Assembly (NCBI GenBank): GCA_001796335.1
Contig: MGMF01000023.1
Coordinates: 145,849 to 209,848, forward strand
Reading direction: 5' to 3'
DNA length: 64,000 nucleotides
Origin: Chloroflexi bacterium GWB2_49_20
GTDB taxonomy: Bacteria; Chloroflexota; Anaerolineae; Anaerolineales; Villigracilaceae
Shown here in pieces: positions 33,183-42,679 of this stretch (positions are counted from its first letter, which is position 1; every line of letters begins with the position of its first letter). Both the position numbers and the translations under genes were made by a program. The notes beneath the pieces are model-generated. The model made no database searches. It was not told where the DNA came from and was given only the letters and a program-made list of their open reading frames with translations.

Positions 33183-34973
33183 ATGTGTGGTATCTTCGGG
33201 ATCGTTACTGATAAAGAAAAAATTCTTGGACCGATTTTGATAGAAGCAGCCCAGCGTCTAACCTATCGCGGCTACGACTCAGTTGGGGCAGCTACCCTGA
33301 AAGATAATGGCGAGATCGATCTGCGTAAAGATGTAGGCCGGGTGGAAGCAGTATCCAGTAAATACAATTTCTCTGAAATGGTCGGGCGGCGCGGTATTAC
33401 CCAACTGCGCTGGGCTACCTTTGGGGCACCCTCCCAGGTCAACTCCCAGCCACACCTGGACTCTGATGGCGATCTGGTGGGAGCGCACAACGGTAATGTG
33501 GTCAACAATTTTGAACTCCGCCAGCAATTCATCGAAGAAGGGTTAACCGTCCGCTCCCAGAATGATGGTGAAACCTGTGTACACGCTGTTGAACGCTATC
33601 TCAAACGGGGATATGAGTTCATCGATGCCATCCGACTGGCTTACGGGGATCTGGAAGGCGATTACGCCTTTGTGATTGGACGCGTGAAAGAAGACTGCCT
33701 GTATGCCATCAAGAAAGGCTCCGGTCTGGTAGTAGGCATTGGCGAAGATTTTACCTGCTTATCCTCTGATCTGCCCTCCATACTTCCTCTCACTCGCACC
33801 ATCATCCGACCTCAGGATGGTGAGATCATAACCTTATGGGCTGACCGTGTTGAACTCCGCTCTGTCAAGGATGGCAAGCTTATCCAGCGCGCACCTGAAC
33901 TGGTCACTGAAAGCATGGATGCTGTCCAAAAAGGCGGTTATCCGCATTTCATGCTCAAAGAGATCCATGAACAACCTCTGGTGGCGCGCGAATTGCTGCA
34001 TTTACTGGAAGGGTCACAAGATGTGGACAATGTCCTTCAGCAGATAAAAAATGCCCGTCAATTTTACCTGGCAGGTTGTGGTACCAGCTACCACGCCTGC
34101 CTGGCAGGCTCCGTTTATTTCTCCCAACTGGCTGGCAAAGCCTCCATCCCTGTCCTTGCGCCCCAGTTTATTCCCCAATACGCACCGGCTGTCGATCATC
34201 AGGATGTGGGGTTATTCGTCAGCCAGAGTGGAGAGACCAAGGATGTCCTCAATGCCCTGCAGACTGCAGAAAAAAATGGCATGACTTGCCTGGGGTTGGC
34301 TAATGTGATCGGTTCAACCCTGACCAGGACAACTTCTTTTTGCCTGCCTTTATGCTGTGGCTACGAGATTAGTGTACCTGCCACCAAGACTTTCACCAAC
34401 CAGGTCATTACTTTCTTATACCTGGCCACTCGTTTGGGTGGCGGTGATACGCGCCAGTTGGAAATGATCCCCGATTTGATGGAACAAACCATTCAAATGG
34501 TGGCTCCCCAAATCGAAAGCATTGCCAAATCCATCAATACCTGGAATGACATGTACACGCTTGGTTATGGTGGCACGTATCCTATCGCGCTGGAAGGTGC
34601 CTTGAAACTTAAGGAAATTACCTATGCACACTGCGAGGGGATGCTCTCCACCGAATTCAAGCACGGACCTCTCTCGGCTGTCAGCGATGGTTATCCGGTC
34701 ATCTTTATCAGTGGACCTCAGGATGTACCTCTTATTGTCAGCGGCATCAACGAAGTCACCTGCCGCGGGGCACGCGCCATTGCGATTGGTGAGGAAGATG
34801 CCCGCTTGCGCGCCAATGCCAGCGACCTGGTTCTCATCCCCAAATCAACTCCGCAGATCGCCCCGCTCCTGGCGGTTATCCCTTTGCAATTGCTTTCCTA
34901 CCACATGAGCCTTTTGCGCGGCTATGACCCGGATTTCCCACGGAATTTAAGTAAAACCTTGACTGTGGATTAA
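33183..34973 (+). CDS. glmS: glutamine--fructose-6-phosphate aminotransferase
   Basis: 596 residues. The N-terminal glutamine amidotransferase starts with Cys2 (MCGIFGIV), keeps RWAT and AHNGN, and has QNDGE in place of ETDTE. Two SIS domains follow with GCGTSYHAC and SQSGETKDV, and the end PRNLSKTLTVD carries the catalytic Lys. It makes glucosamine 6-phosphate, the entry to UDP-GlcNAc and cell-wall sugars. Odd point: the RWATHG His is Phe here (RWATFG), so glutamine binding may differ from E. coli. GGAAG precedes the ATG. A related SIS gene lies 2.7 kb downstream. Confidence 0.93.
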   Translation: MCGIFGIVTDKEKILGPILIEAAQRLTYRGYDSVGAATLKDNGEIDLRKDVGRVEAVSSKYNFSEMVGRRGITQLRWATFGAPSQVNSQPHLDSDGDLVGAHNGNVVNNFELRQQFIEEGLTVRSQNDGETCVHAVERYLKRGYEFIDAIRLAYGDLEGDYAFVIGRVKEDCLYAIKKGSGLVVGIGEDFTCLSSDLPSILPLTRTIIRPQDGEIITLWADRVELRSVKDGKLIQRAPELVTESMDAVQKGGYPHFMLKEIHEQPLVARELLHLLEGSQDVDNVLQQIKNARQFYLAGCGTSYHACLAGSVYFSQLAGKASIPVLAPQFIPQYAPAVDHQDVGLFVSQSGETKDVLNALQTAEKNGMTCLGLANVIGSTLTRTTSFCLPLCCGYEISVPATKTFTNQVITFLYLATRLGGGDTRQLEMIPDLMEQTIQMVAPQIESIAKSINTWNDMYTLGYGGTYPIALEGALKLKEITYAHCEGMLSTEFKHGPLSAVSDGYPVIFISGPQDVPLIVSGINEVTCRGARAIAIGEEDARLRANASDLVLIPKSTPQIAPLLAVIPLQLLSYHMSLLRGYDPDFPRNLSKTLTVD

Positions 34974-35017
34974 GATTCACCTCTATCAGTAATCTTAGAA
35001 TAAGAACTATTTTTTAA

Positions 35018-35054
35018 ATGGGTTTGTCACGATTAACCTTTGGGACAAACCCAT
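35018..35054 (+). terminator. hairpin after glmS
   Basis: A perfect 11-bp stem (ATGGGTTTGTC 35018-35028 with 35044-35054) around a 15-base loop. No T run follows on the plus strand, so it may be a weak terminator or a 3'-end stabiliser. Confidence 0.55.
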
Positions 35055-35129
35055 CCCCCCAAATCATAGAAAAGATACGATTTATTTCTAGATAAGATGG
35101 ACTGTTATACAATTATCGCCACTTGCCTG

Positions 35130-35135
35130 TATAAT
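35130..35135 (+). promoter_or_regulatory. TATAAT -10 element upstream of plsY-like operon
   Basis: A perfect TATAAT lies 73 bases before the plsY-like ATG, leaving a leader with a good GGAGG site. A TTATAC at 35105-35110 is a poor -35 match with a 19-base gap. Confidence 0.45.
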
Positions 35136-35208
35136 TAAATTCAAATTTCTTACTCCCATACTTTCCTGCCTCACGCAACGATTTTATTTGCTTTGGAGGT
35201 TCCCTTTC

Positions 35209-35820
35209 ATGGCTTTCCCCAACACAATGCTGTATGCAATTGGGCTCGGTTTTCTCGGCTACCTGTGTGGTTCCCTGCCTTTTGCTATATGGGTTACATA
35301 TTTGATTAAAGGTGTGGACGTCCGCCTGGCTGGCTCAGGGCATGCCACCACCACAAACACCTTCCGCCAGGCCGGGTTTGGACCCGGAGTTATCGTCTTC
35401 ATTCTCGATGTTTCCAAGGGATTTTTACCAACCTGGCTGGCGATACGTTTTTCTCCGGCAGCCTGGATCATCCCTCTTACGGCTGCCCTGGCTGTGGCAG
35501 GGCATTGTTGGCCAATTTTTTCCGGTTTTCGGGGTGGAATGGGCCTGGCCACCACCGGCGGCAGCCTGCTGGCAGTCGAACCGATTGGTTTTATCATAGC
35601 CCTTGGGGTTCTCATCAGCCTGACGCTTATCGTTCGCCACAGCGCGCGTGCAGCTGTTTTTACAGGTATATTGATGGCTCCCGTGATGTGGCTGCTTGGT
35701 CTGCACGGGTTGGTATTTTGGATTGCAGTGGCAACCGGGTTGGTTATCGCTTACCGCTTTCTGGTTGATTGGAATCGGAAATATCGTGAACTATGGCTCG
35801 ATCGGGAGAGAACTCAATAA
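35209..35820 (+). CDS. divergent PlsY-family glycerol-3-phosphate acyltransferase
   Basis: 203 residues from the ATG at 35209, set by GGAGG nine bases upstream. Five or six membrane helices and the PlsY layout are clear: GSLPFAIW, then GSGHATTTN (42-50) where typical PlsY has GSGNPGATN, DVSKGFLPTW, and FRGGMGLATTGG where typical PlsY has GGKGVAT. PlsY moves an acyl group from acyl-phosphate to glycerol 3-phosphate; the changes fall in its substrate-binding loops, so a different acceptor is possible. The stop overlaps the next start as TAATG. Confidence 0.85.
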   Translation: MAFPNTMLYAIGLGFLGYLCGSLPFAIWVTYLIKGVDVRLAGSGHATTTNTFRQAGFGPGVIVFILDVSKGFLPTWLAIRFSPAAWIIPLTAALAVAGHCWPIFSGFRGGMGLATTGGSLLAVEPIGFIIALGVLISLTLIVRHSARAAVFTGILMAPVMWLLGLHGLVFWIAVATGLVIAYRFLVDWNRKYRELWLDRERTQ

Positions 35821-36815
35821 TGGCGGAAACAAACCCTTCCTGTCTTGTTTTAGGCGCCACAGGTTTCATCGGTGGCCATATTGCCCGGCTTGCTCTGGAA
35901 AGTGGGTATCTGGTCAGGAGCTTCAGGCGCAATCCTGATTCAACCGGGCACATTGGAGATATCCCCATTCAATGGTACAACGGGAATCTAACTGACTTTG
36001 AATCCTTGCTAAATGCCATGCAAGGAGTGGACGTGGTTTTCCATGCAGCCGCATTCTACCCCACAAGCAGCAAACCTGATGAAGTGACAAACCAGGTGGC
36101 TTATGCCGTTGATGAAATTGAAAGGGTCCTTAAAGCAGCCAGGCAGGCAAATATTGGACGCTTTATATATACCTCCTCATTAACTACCGTAGGGCATCCC
36201 CCCAAAGGGCAGAAACGTCTTGCAGATGAAAATGATTATTACATACCTGGCACTTTAGGTAAAAGCGCATATTATGAATCCAAAATAGCCATGGAAACGC
36301 GCGTCCTAGAAGCCGCCAGGGCAGGATTTCCTGCCGTAGTGGTCAACCCAACTGCAGTTTTCGGCCCCGGCGATGTCCATCTCACCCTGGGAAAAATCCT
36401 GTTTGCCATCAAGCATGGCTATGCCATCGCATGGATACCTGCAACAACCAATGTCGTTGATGTGCGTGATGTTGCCATCGGTCATCTATTCGCTGCACAA
36501 AAAGGGCGCTTTGGTGAGCGTTATATTCTGGGGGGATACAACATGAGTATAAAAACAATTATCGACATTGTCAGTTGTCAATTCAAAGTTCATCCGCCAC
36601 GCTTTGAAATATCCATCAAGACCATCCAAAGGTTGGTGAACCTTGTGGACCATATTCCTTTCTTATCGACAGGCAACCACATGCGCGCCATCCCCCTCTG
36701 GCAAAGTTACAATACCGAAAAAGCTGAAAACGAGTTGGGACTGACACATCGTCCATTTGAACAGACAGTGCAGGATGCCATGACCTGGTTTCGGGAAAAC
36801 GGTAATAAAGTTTGA
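35820..36815 (+). CDS. NAD-dependent epimerase/dehydratase, HpnA-like
   Basis: 331 residues from the ATG in TAATG overlap with the PlsY-like stop. An extended SDR with LVLGATGFIGGHIA at the start, the YTSS strand carrying the catalytic Ser, and YYESK with the catalytic Tyr and Lys. NPTAVFGPGD and the GERYILGG block match the dihydroflavonol-reductase/HpnA branch linked to hopanoid or sugar modification. The next gene is a YdjC-type protein, the family that includes HpnK, so the pair resembles hpnA/hpnK. No squalene-hopene cyclase is in the window. Confidence 0.88.
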   Translation: MAETNPSCLVLGATGFIGGHIARLALESGYLVRSFRRNPDSTGHIGDIPIQWYNGNLTDFESLLNAMQGVDVVFHAAAFYPTSSKPDEVTNQVAYAVDEIERVLKAARQANIGRFIYTSSLTTVGHPPKGQKRLADENDYYIPGTLGKSAYYESKIAMETRVLEAARAGFPAVVVNPTAVFGPGDVHLTLGKILFAIKHGYAIAWIPATTNVVDVRDVAIGHLFAAQKGRFGERYILGGYNMSIKTIIDIVSCQFKVHPPRFEISIKTIQRLVNLVDHIPFLSTGNHMRAIPLWQSYNTEKAENELGLTHRPFEQTVQDAMTWFRENGNKV

Positions 36816-36858
36816 TTCAGACCTAAAGCCAAGAAATATCTTCTTATTGAAACTATAT

Positions 36859-37686
36859 ATGTTGATCAAACTTATCGTTAATGCAGATGATTATGGGCGC
36901 ACCCAGGGAGTTTCTTCCGGCATTCGGTCTGCCCATTTACAAGGCATCGTCACTTCGACAACTGCCATGCTGAATATGCCTGGAATTGAAGAAGAGTTGG
37001 AAGAAGCACAAATTGATTGTCCCAGCCTGGGGTTGGGTGTTCATCTTGTGCTGACAGCTGGAAAACCTCTCCTGCCTGCTTCTCAGGTTTCTTCACTTTT
37101 AAGTGGTAATGATCACTTTCCAACCTCCCTGGGATTCCTGGATCGCTTGCCTAAAATTGACCCGGACCAGGTTCGCTCTGAGTGGAATGCTCAAATTTAC
37201 AAGTTCATCCGGCTGACTGGCACAAAACCGGATCACCTGGATTCTCACCACCACACCTCTTATTTCACCCCAGTCCTCTTCCAGATAATGCTCGAGCTGG
37301 CCAGTGATTTTAAGTGTGCAATTCGACCGCCATTGGCTGAAGGGGGAACCGACCTGCCCCTTGATCTTCCCAGCGAACTTGGCAAGCAGGCGATGGATTT
37401 CATCCCCGCTCTTCTGAAAAGCTTCAATCCTCGCCGCCCGGATAATTTTTACTCCAGTTTTTATGATCAGTCAGCCACAACCGAAAATTTGTTTGAAATT
37501 CTTTCAAAACTCTCCAATGGAACATCGGAGATCATGTGTCATCCCGGGTTTGCAGATCCCGGGCTGATGGATGGTTCCAGCTACAACCTTCAGCGTGAGG
37601 CGGAATTAAAAGTATTAAAAGACCCCACCATCAAATCGTACATACAGGATCATAATATCCAACTGATCAAGTTCGCAAATTTATGA
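36859..37686 (+). CDS. YdjC/ChbG family carbohydrate deacetylase (HpnK-like)
   Basis: 275 residues from the ATG at 36859; a TTG at 36847 is the alternative. The family marks are present: IVNADDYGRTQGV with the metal-binding Asp pair, GLGVHLVLTAGKPLL with His, and HLDSHHHTSYF with the His cluster, plus MCHPGFADPG at the end. ChbG removes an acetyl group from chitooligosaccharides; HpnK relatives act in hopanoid gene sets. The SIS protein downstream suggests an N-acetyl amino-sugar substrate. It is the third gene of the plsY-like operon. Confidence 0.92.
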   Translation: MLIKLIVNADDYGRTQGVSSGIRSAHLQGIVTSTTAMLNMPGIEEELEEAQIDCPSLGLGVHLVLTAGKPLLPASQVSSLLSGNDHFPTSLGFLDRLPKIDPDQVRSEWNAQIYKFIRLTGTKPDHLDSHHHTSYFTPVLFQIMLELASDFKCAIRPPLAEGGTDLPLDLPSELGKQAMDFIPALLKSFNPRRPDNFYSSFYDQSATTENLFEILSKLSNGTSEIMCHPGFADPGLMDGSSYNLQREAELKVLKDPTIKSYIQDHNIQLIKFANL

Positions 37687-37711
37687 TCAACCTGCCCTTA
37701 TAAATCAACCT

Positions 37712-38755
37712 ATGACCCAATCAATCCTTCTAACAGAAATAAATGAACAACCTCTGGCAATGCAGCGTTTGATCAATATGGAGGATACTGCCATCCGAAA
37801 AGTTGCAGAAGCCATACGGTTGCGTACACCTCGTTATGTCATGCTGGTTGCACGTGGAAGTTCCGATAACGCTGCCCGATATGGGCAATATCTATTCGGT
37901 GCTTATAACCATCTGCCAGTGGCACTCGCAACCCCATCTTTATTCACTCTTTATAAACAACCACCTAATCTCAAGGATGCTTTGGTGTTATCAATTTCAC
38001 AATCTGGCCAATCACCCGATATCCTTGCTGTCGTGGAATCAGCCCGCCAGCAGGGTGCCCTGACGATCGCGATCACCAATTCTCCTCAATCCCCTCTGGC
38101 TAAGCTTTCTGAACATTGCATAGATCTACATGCCGGTCCAGAGCGCAGTGTAGCTGCCTCAAAGTCTTATACCAATTCTCTTCTGGCTTTGGCAATACTA
38201 AGTACCCACCTGGCGCAAGACTCGGCACGAAAATCAGAAATCGCATGCATGCCTGAAGTGGCTGCCAGCATCCTTTCGGAAAAATACAATATCATCTCGC
38301 TGGCGGAAGCAAATAAGCATGCTCAAGCTTGTGTGGTCATTGGGCGTGGCTATAACTACTCAACTGCCTTTGAGATCGCATTGAAACTCAAGGAGCTGTC
38401 TTACCTGTTGGCTGAACCCTACTCATCCGCAGATTTCAAGCATGGACCTGTTGCCCTGGTGCAGGATGGTTTTTTGGTGATTGCGGTCATCCCGGAAGGG
38501 AAAGTAACTGAAGAGCTAACCAGCTTTATGACCCAATTAAATCAGCGCTCTCCGAGATTAATCGTGATATCCCCTCATCCAGAAGCCCTGGCATCTGCCA
38601 ACGGCCCTATTTCCTTACCCTCCGGGATTCCAGAGTGGCTATCTCCCCTGGTCACAGTCATTCCGGGTCAGATCTTTGCTCTCGGTCTGGCACTGGCACG
38701 GGGAATTGACCCTGACCATCCCCGTGGATTGGACAAGGTAACTCTCACCCGTTAA
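37712..38755 (+). CDS. SIS-domain amino-sugar enzyme, NagB-II/GlmS-like
   Basis: 347 residues with two SIS domains and no amidotransferase part. Sugar-phosphate binding loops are ARGSSDNAA, SISQSGQSPD and the VAASKSYTN segment; the end HPRGLDKVTLTR keeps a Lys where GlmS has its Schiff-base tail. This form fits NagB-II glucosamine-6-phosphate deaminases or related ketosamine enzymes. Together with the deacetylase before it, it could turn acetylated amino sugars into fructose 6-phosphate. Its stop overlaps the convergent endonuclease IV stop by 4 bases. Confidence 0.88.
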   Translation: MTQSILLTEINEQPLAMQRLINMEDTAIRKVAEAIRLRTPRYVMLVARGSSDNAARYGQYLFGAYNHLPVALATPSLFTLYKQPPNLKDALVLSISQSGQSPDILAVVESARQQGALTIAITNSPQSPLAKLSEHCIDLHAGPERSVAASKSYTNSLLALAILSTHLAQDSARKSEIACMPEVAASILSEKYNIISLAEANKHAQACVVIGRGYNYSTAFEIALKLKELSYLLAEPYSSADFKHGPVALVQDGFLVIAVIPEGKVTEELTSFMTQLNQRSPRLIVISPHPEALASANGPISLPSGIPEWLSPLVTVIPGQIFALGLALARGIDPDHPRGLDKVTLTR

Positions 38756-39606
38756 TCAGGTTTCTCTCCGCTAATTTCCATCCACAAATCCCTGAATTTA
38801 AGCGCATCCACTTCCATGACCGGGCTCTCACACATAATGCGTCCCCTGGCATGAGAATCTGTCAAAGCTTGCATTAAAGCCTTAAAATCCAGGTCGGCTT
38901 CTTCGAGGATTAGATGATTCTTTTCGCCTTTCGGTCCATACTGGATACCGGAAAGATGGATATGCAAATTCTCTACACTTTTTTCCCCCAATTCCTGTCG
39001 GTAGGCTTCTAAAACCTGCATCCATTCCTTGTAGGTATTCATGCTCCCATCACCAGGGCGGGCATGTAGATGAGCAAAATCGATACAGGGTATCACACCA
39101 GGTACTGCATGCGCCAGTGCCAAAGAATCTTCCAGGGAGCCGATCACTGCAGATTTACCCATCGTTTCCGGCCGTAAAGTTACCAGGTTTCCAGAAGCAC
39201 GGACCTCATCCTGGCATCCTTGCAATCTTGGCAGAACGACTTCTAGTACTTCTTGCACCGGACGACCAAAATAAGTCCCGGGATGAAATACGATATCGGT
39301 TGCACCGGCAAGATTTCCATAGTGAGCAGCATCAATTAAATATTTCCGCAGCCGCGGCCATTTTTCTTCATCACAGTTCAGGTTTATATAATAGGGGGCA
39401 TGTACAGAAAGGGCTACATTACTTTCTTCAGCCATAGACCGGATTGTTTGGCAGGTTGATTCCGAAACACGCACACCCTGTACCCATGCAAGTTCCAAAG
39501 CATCAAGCCCAATTGTCCTGGCATATTGAATACCTCCCACGGATCCGCCCGGTTTCTTGGGGGTTGCAATGGGAGATCCCACAGTTCCAAATCTAAAAGA
39601 TAACAT
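38752..39606 (-). CDS. endonuclease IV-like AP endonuclease
   Basis: 284 residues forming a TIM barrel with the three-zinc endonuclease IV set: SVHAPYYINL, DIVFHPG, LRPETMGK with the metal Glu, CIDFAHLHAR, HIHLSGIQYG and CESPVME. The HLHAR form (rather than HAFAAG) is the archaeal and deep-branching type. It would cut DNA at abasic sites. Single gene, convergent with the SIS gene, 41 bases beyond the small kinase gene on the same strand. Confidence 0.9.
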   Translation of the reverse strand: MLSFRFGTVGSPIATPKKPGGSVGGIQYARTIGLDALELAWVQGVRVSESTCQTIRSMAEESNVALSVHAPYYINLNCDEEKWPRLRKYLIDAAHYGNLAGATDIVFHPGTYFGRPVQEVLEVVLPRLQGCQDEVRASGNLVTLRPETMGKSAVIGSLEDSLALAHAVPGVIPCIDFAHLHARPGDGSMNTYKEWMQVLEAYRQELGEKSVENLHIHLSGIQYGPKGEKNHLILEEADLDFKALMQALTDSHARGRIMCESPVMEVDALKFRDLWMEISGEKPD

Positions 39607-39647
39607 CCGTCTATTCCTTTCCCAGCCTTAATGGCAAAATAAGAATT

Positions 39648-40040
39648 TTAATAATTGTGACTCAGCCAATCCATTAATAATAACCATAGAGGTGGACCCA
39701 GTATCAACAACCCAACAAGAACCGCTGAAATGGCAGCGATCAATACAGCTGCTGCTCCAACATCCTTGCCTACCATGGCAAGTGGATGTTGTGATGGACT
39801 GGCAAGATCCACAACAACTTCCAGGGAGGTATTTATAAACTCGGCCATCCAAACCATGGAAATGGTCACAAATAACACAGCCCAATCCCGTACCGGCAAA
39901 CCCAGGAAAAGCCCCAAAAGAATTACCAATAAGGTAACAACTCCATGGATCCAGGCATTTTTCTGCGTGTGGATAACATACCACCAACCCCGAATAGCAT
40001 GCCTGAAGGAAAAGATGCGGGAAAGTATAAAATTACCCAC
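39648..40040 (-). CDS. dgkA: undecaprenol/diacylglycerol kinase family protein
   Basis: 130 residues with three or four membrane helices. The DgkA signature is AEFINTSLEVVVDL followed by GKDVGAAAVLIAA; the Glu and Asn residues bind ATP-Mg and the lipid. The Gram-positive-type enzyme phosphorylates undecaprenol in the membrane, recycling the wall carrier. The start is GTG at 40040, 9 bases after the YbeY stop. It closes the yqeY-pgpH-ybeY-dgkA set, a common arrangement (often with phoH and era, which are absent here). Confidence 0.92.
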   Translation of the reverse strand: MGNFILSRIFSFRHAIRGWWYVIHTQKNAWIHGVVTLLVILLGLFLGLPVRDWAVLFVTISMVWMAEFINTSLEVVVDLASPSQHPLAMVGKDVGAAAVLIAAISAVLVGLLILGPPLWLLLMDWLSHNY

Positions 40041-40049
40041 CGTTTACTT

Positions 40050-40514
40050 TTAGCCCTGATCTTCCAGAATAAAAATATTTGGTAAACCTAATTTAGTCAA
40101 AGCCATCTCTTGAACTGCCCACATTTGAGTCTTTTCAATTTCATTTGAATGATCAAACCCAAGCAAATGAAGCACTCCATGAACAACCAACAACTGTAGT
40201 TCAGTTTCAACCGGATGGCCGGCCTGCAATGCCTGGTTTAGTGCCCGCGGATAAGAAATTATTATATCTCCGAGATAAGGTTTGCCAGTGTCCAAGTCAA
40301 TCTCTCCGGATGGAAAGGAGAGCACATCGGTTGTATCATAAATCTCCCGGAATTGCCGATTGAGCTCCCGAACTTGTCCATCATCTGTGATGACCAGGGT
40401 CATATCGGCTTTATGCCCGGGATCACCTTCCAATAGTGCGGTTCGGCTTGCTTTTTTTAATATCCCGGGATCTAATTTAATTTTCAATTTTGGATCGATA
40501 TCAACATTGATCAT
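40050..40514 (-). CDS. ybeY: endoribonuclease YbeY (rRNA maturation factor)
   Basis: 154 residues. The zinc-binding HGVLHLLGFDH motif is complete near residue 112, preceded by NRQFREIYDTTDVLSFP and GDIIIS, both family marks. YbeY takes part in 16S rRNA 3' processing and ribosome quality control. The ATG overlaps the PgpH stop by four bases (ATGA), so the two are translationally coupled. Confidence 0.96.
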   Translation of the reverse strand: MINVDIDPKLKIKLDPGILKKASRTALLEGDPGHKADMTLVITDDGQVRELNRQFREIYDTTDVLSFPSGEIDLDTGKPYLGDIIISYPRALNQALQAGHPVETELQLLVVHGVLHLLGFDHSNEIEKTQMWAVQEMALTKLGLPNIFILEDQG

Positions 40515-42670
40515 TCGGCCTTCTTGTCTGATCGACGATTTGCTATGGGAGTTGTTGAAATATTTTCTGCCGCTGATTTATCCGGACTACTATGAGCATC
40601 ATCCTTTGGATAATCCAGTCGCGGGTGATACACGCCCTGCATTGTAGTGGAGAAAGATTCAATGATCATATTTAAATCCCGCTGGGTAAGCGGAGTATCG
40701 TTTAGCTGTCCTTCTTTTTGGGCGGTTTCAACCACCTTGCGAACAATTTCTCTTAAATCTTCTTCAGTCTTGGGTTGTTTTGCTCTAACGATGGCTTCAA
40801 CGCCATCTGCGAACATTAATAAAGCAGTTTCCCGTGATCGGGGAGAAGGACCCGGGTAGCGGTATTTTTCAATATCGACAGCGCTTTTATCTCCTCCGGC
40901 TATTTCCAAAGCATGATTGTATTGATAGCGAGTCAACAAGGTGCCATGATGTTCAGATATGAAATCATGAAGCCGCCGGGGTAATCGATATTTCCGCGCC
41001 AGGATTAGCCCATCTGTAACATGGGCAATGATAGTAGCCGCGGTAACGGCTGGATCAATATCGTCGTGAGCATCAATATTTCCAGACATCTGGTTCTCAA
41101 TAAAAAAGGATGCATTTTCTGATTTCCCAACATCATGATACAAAGCCCCTACTCTGGTTAATAATCCATCTGCCCCGATTTTCTCGGCAGCTTGTTCAGC
41201 CAGGTTTACAACTTGCAGGCTGTGCTGATAAGTACCAGGAGCTTTGAGGAGAAAATACTTAAGCAGAGGAAAATCCGGCCGGGAAATTTCCAACAACTGC
41301 AGAGTTGTAGTCAACCCAAGAAATTGTGCAAGCAGAAATTGCATCAAAAGGGCCAGGCTGGTGGATGCTATCCCATTAAATACTGCCGCTCCCGCCAGGG
41401 TCACCATCCCGATAATATCTGAATCATTAAAAGGGAACCGGTAAGCAATCACAACAGAAATTCCCACCCCCGCTATTACTGCAGACGCCCAAATGAAATG
41501 CCCCACCCTTCTCGCAGATCCGAGCGCCAGAATAGCACTCATGCTGCTCAAAAAATAATATGGCATCAGGTCAAGTGCATTGGGGAGGCCATAAGCTGTA
41601 AATACACTTAATATCAGAGAAAAAACAATACCACTTTCTATTCCAAATAGAGCAGAAATCAATAACCCAAACGCAGGTATGGGGAATAAATACGGAATGA
41701 TGGTTCTGTTTGGTATGCTAAAGCGAGCGCCGGCGAAGAAGATAAGGAAAAGAATAGCAACCAGGATCAAGCTGCGTAAATCATCCATAAATTTTGGACG
41801 ATTACGAGCCAGATAAAGTAATACAAGTATCATTCCAAGAAGGACCAGGGCTCCACCACCCAGATATTCATATTTATGATCCACTGGAACGATCAAATTT
41901 TGAACCAGGAGAGCCTCATAAGCGGTGGGAGTGATCACCTGCCCGCTTAAAACGATCGTTTCACCCTGACTGTAAGATACCATCACCGGTTCAACCGAAT
42001 TACGCGCCAACAAACGTGCAGCCTCTGTTAATTCCGGGCTGTAAAAACTATTAACTTTCACTAGTGGAGAAACCAGGTTTACTACCAAATTCACTTCCGG
42101 TTCGCTTAGCGCTAAACTAACCCTGGAAGGCAAACCCAGTCGGATGGCATCCAGACCATCACTACGGATCGGGCTGCGCATGACTACATCAAGAACGTTG
42201 GATGCTTCCCGCTTAACCAGAGTCCACCGCTCATCCGGTAATGTGAGCAAATCGTTGCTGGTATCCTGACTTAAATCATAATTTTCTAATGAAACTAAAT
42301 CCGCTTGCTTTTCATCCAGGCTGGCAATTTTATCTTCCCTTACTCCACTGATGGCCTCCAGCAGGGTTCGCATATTATCAAGCTGGCCTCTTGCCACAGT
42401 TGGATCAGATGCTGCATACACAGGCTCGATGGCGCGTTCAGCTTCTGTACGCGCTTCTTCTGTGAGTATCTTACTTACATATTCAATTTTTTGAGGTGCC
42501 CGTAATTCTTGTTGGGCAACATCTCCCAGCTGCAAAGATGGACTGGCTGGACGGAACGCCCAGGGTTGAATTAATATTGCATAGGATAGGATTACAACAC
42601 TGGCAAATATTACTCCAGAGAGGATTGAATACCGGGAAAAATAGCGTTTTGCTTTTTCAGAGAAATTCAT
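40511..42670 (-). CDS. 7TM-HD phosphodiesterase, PgpH family (cyclic di-AMP)
   Basis: 719 residues. One N-terminal helix (about 17-36), an extracellular 7TMR-HDED domain to about 265, seven helices to about 465, then an HD domain with LYHDVGK and IIAHVTDG and the conserved Asp in MFADGVEA. PgpH proteins hydrolyse cyclic di-AMP to pApA and respond to outside signals. It is coupled to ybeY. A C-terminal extension of about 40 polar residues (DAHSSPDKSAAEN) is specific to this protein. Confidence 0.93.
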   Translation of the reverse strand: MNFSEKAKRYFSRYSILSGVIFASVVILSYAILIQPWAFRPASPSLQLGDVAQQELRAPQKIEYVSKILTEEARTEAERAIEPVYAASDPTVARGQLDNMRTLLEAISGVREDKIASLDEKQADLVSLENYDLSQDTSNDLLTLPDERWTLVKREASNVLDVVMRSPIRSDGLDAIRLGLPSRVSLALSEPEVNLVVNLVSPLVKVNSFYSPELTEAARLLARNSVEPVMVSYSQGETIVLSGQVITPTAYEALLVQNLIVPVDHKYEYLGGGALVLLGMILVLLYLARNRPKFMDDLRSLILVAILFLIFFAGARFSIPNRTIIPYLFPIPAFGLLISALFGIESGIVFSLILSVFTAYGLPNALDLMPYYFLSSMSAILALGSARRVGHFIWASAVIAGVGISVVIAYRFPFNDSDIIGMVTLAGAAVFNGIASTSLALLMQFLLAQFLGLTTTLQLLEISRPDFPLLKYFLLKAPGTYQHSLQVVNLAEQAAEKIGADGLLTRVGALYHDVGKSENASFFIENQMSGNIDAHDDIDPAVTAATIIAHVTDGLILARKYRLPRRLHDFISEHHGTLLTRYQYNHALEIAGGDKSAVDIEKYRYPGPSPRSRETALLMFADGVEAIVRAKQPKTEEDLREIVRKVVETAQKEGQLNDTPLTQRDLNMIIESFSTTMQGVYHPRLDYPKDDAHSSPDKSAAENISTTPIANRRSDKKAE

Positions 42671-42679
42671 CTTTGTTTT

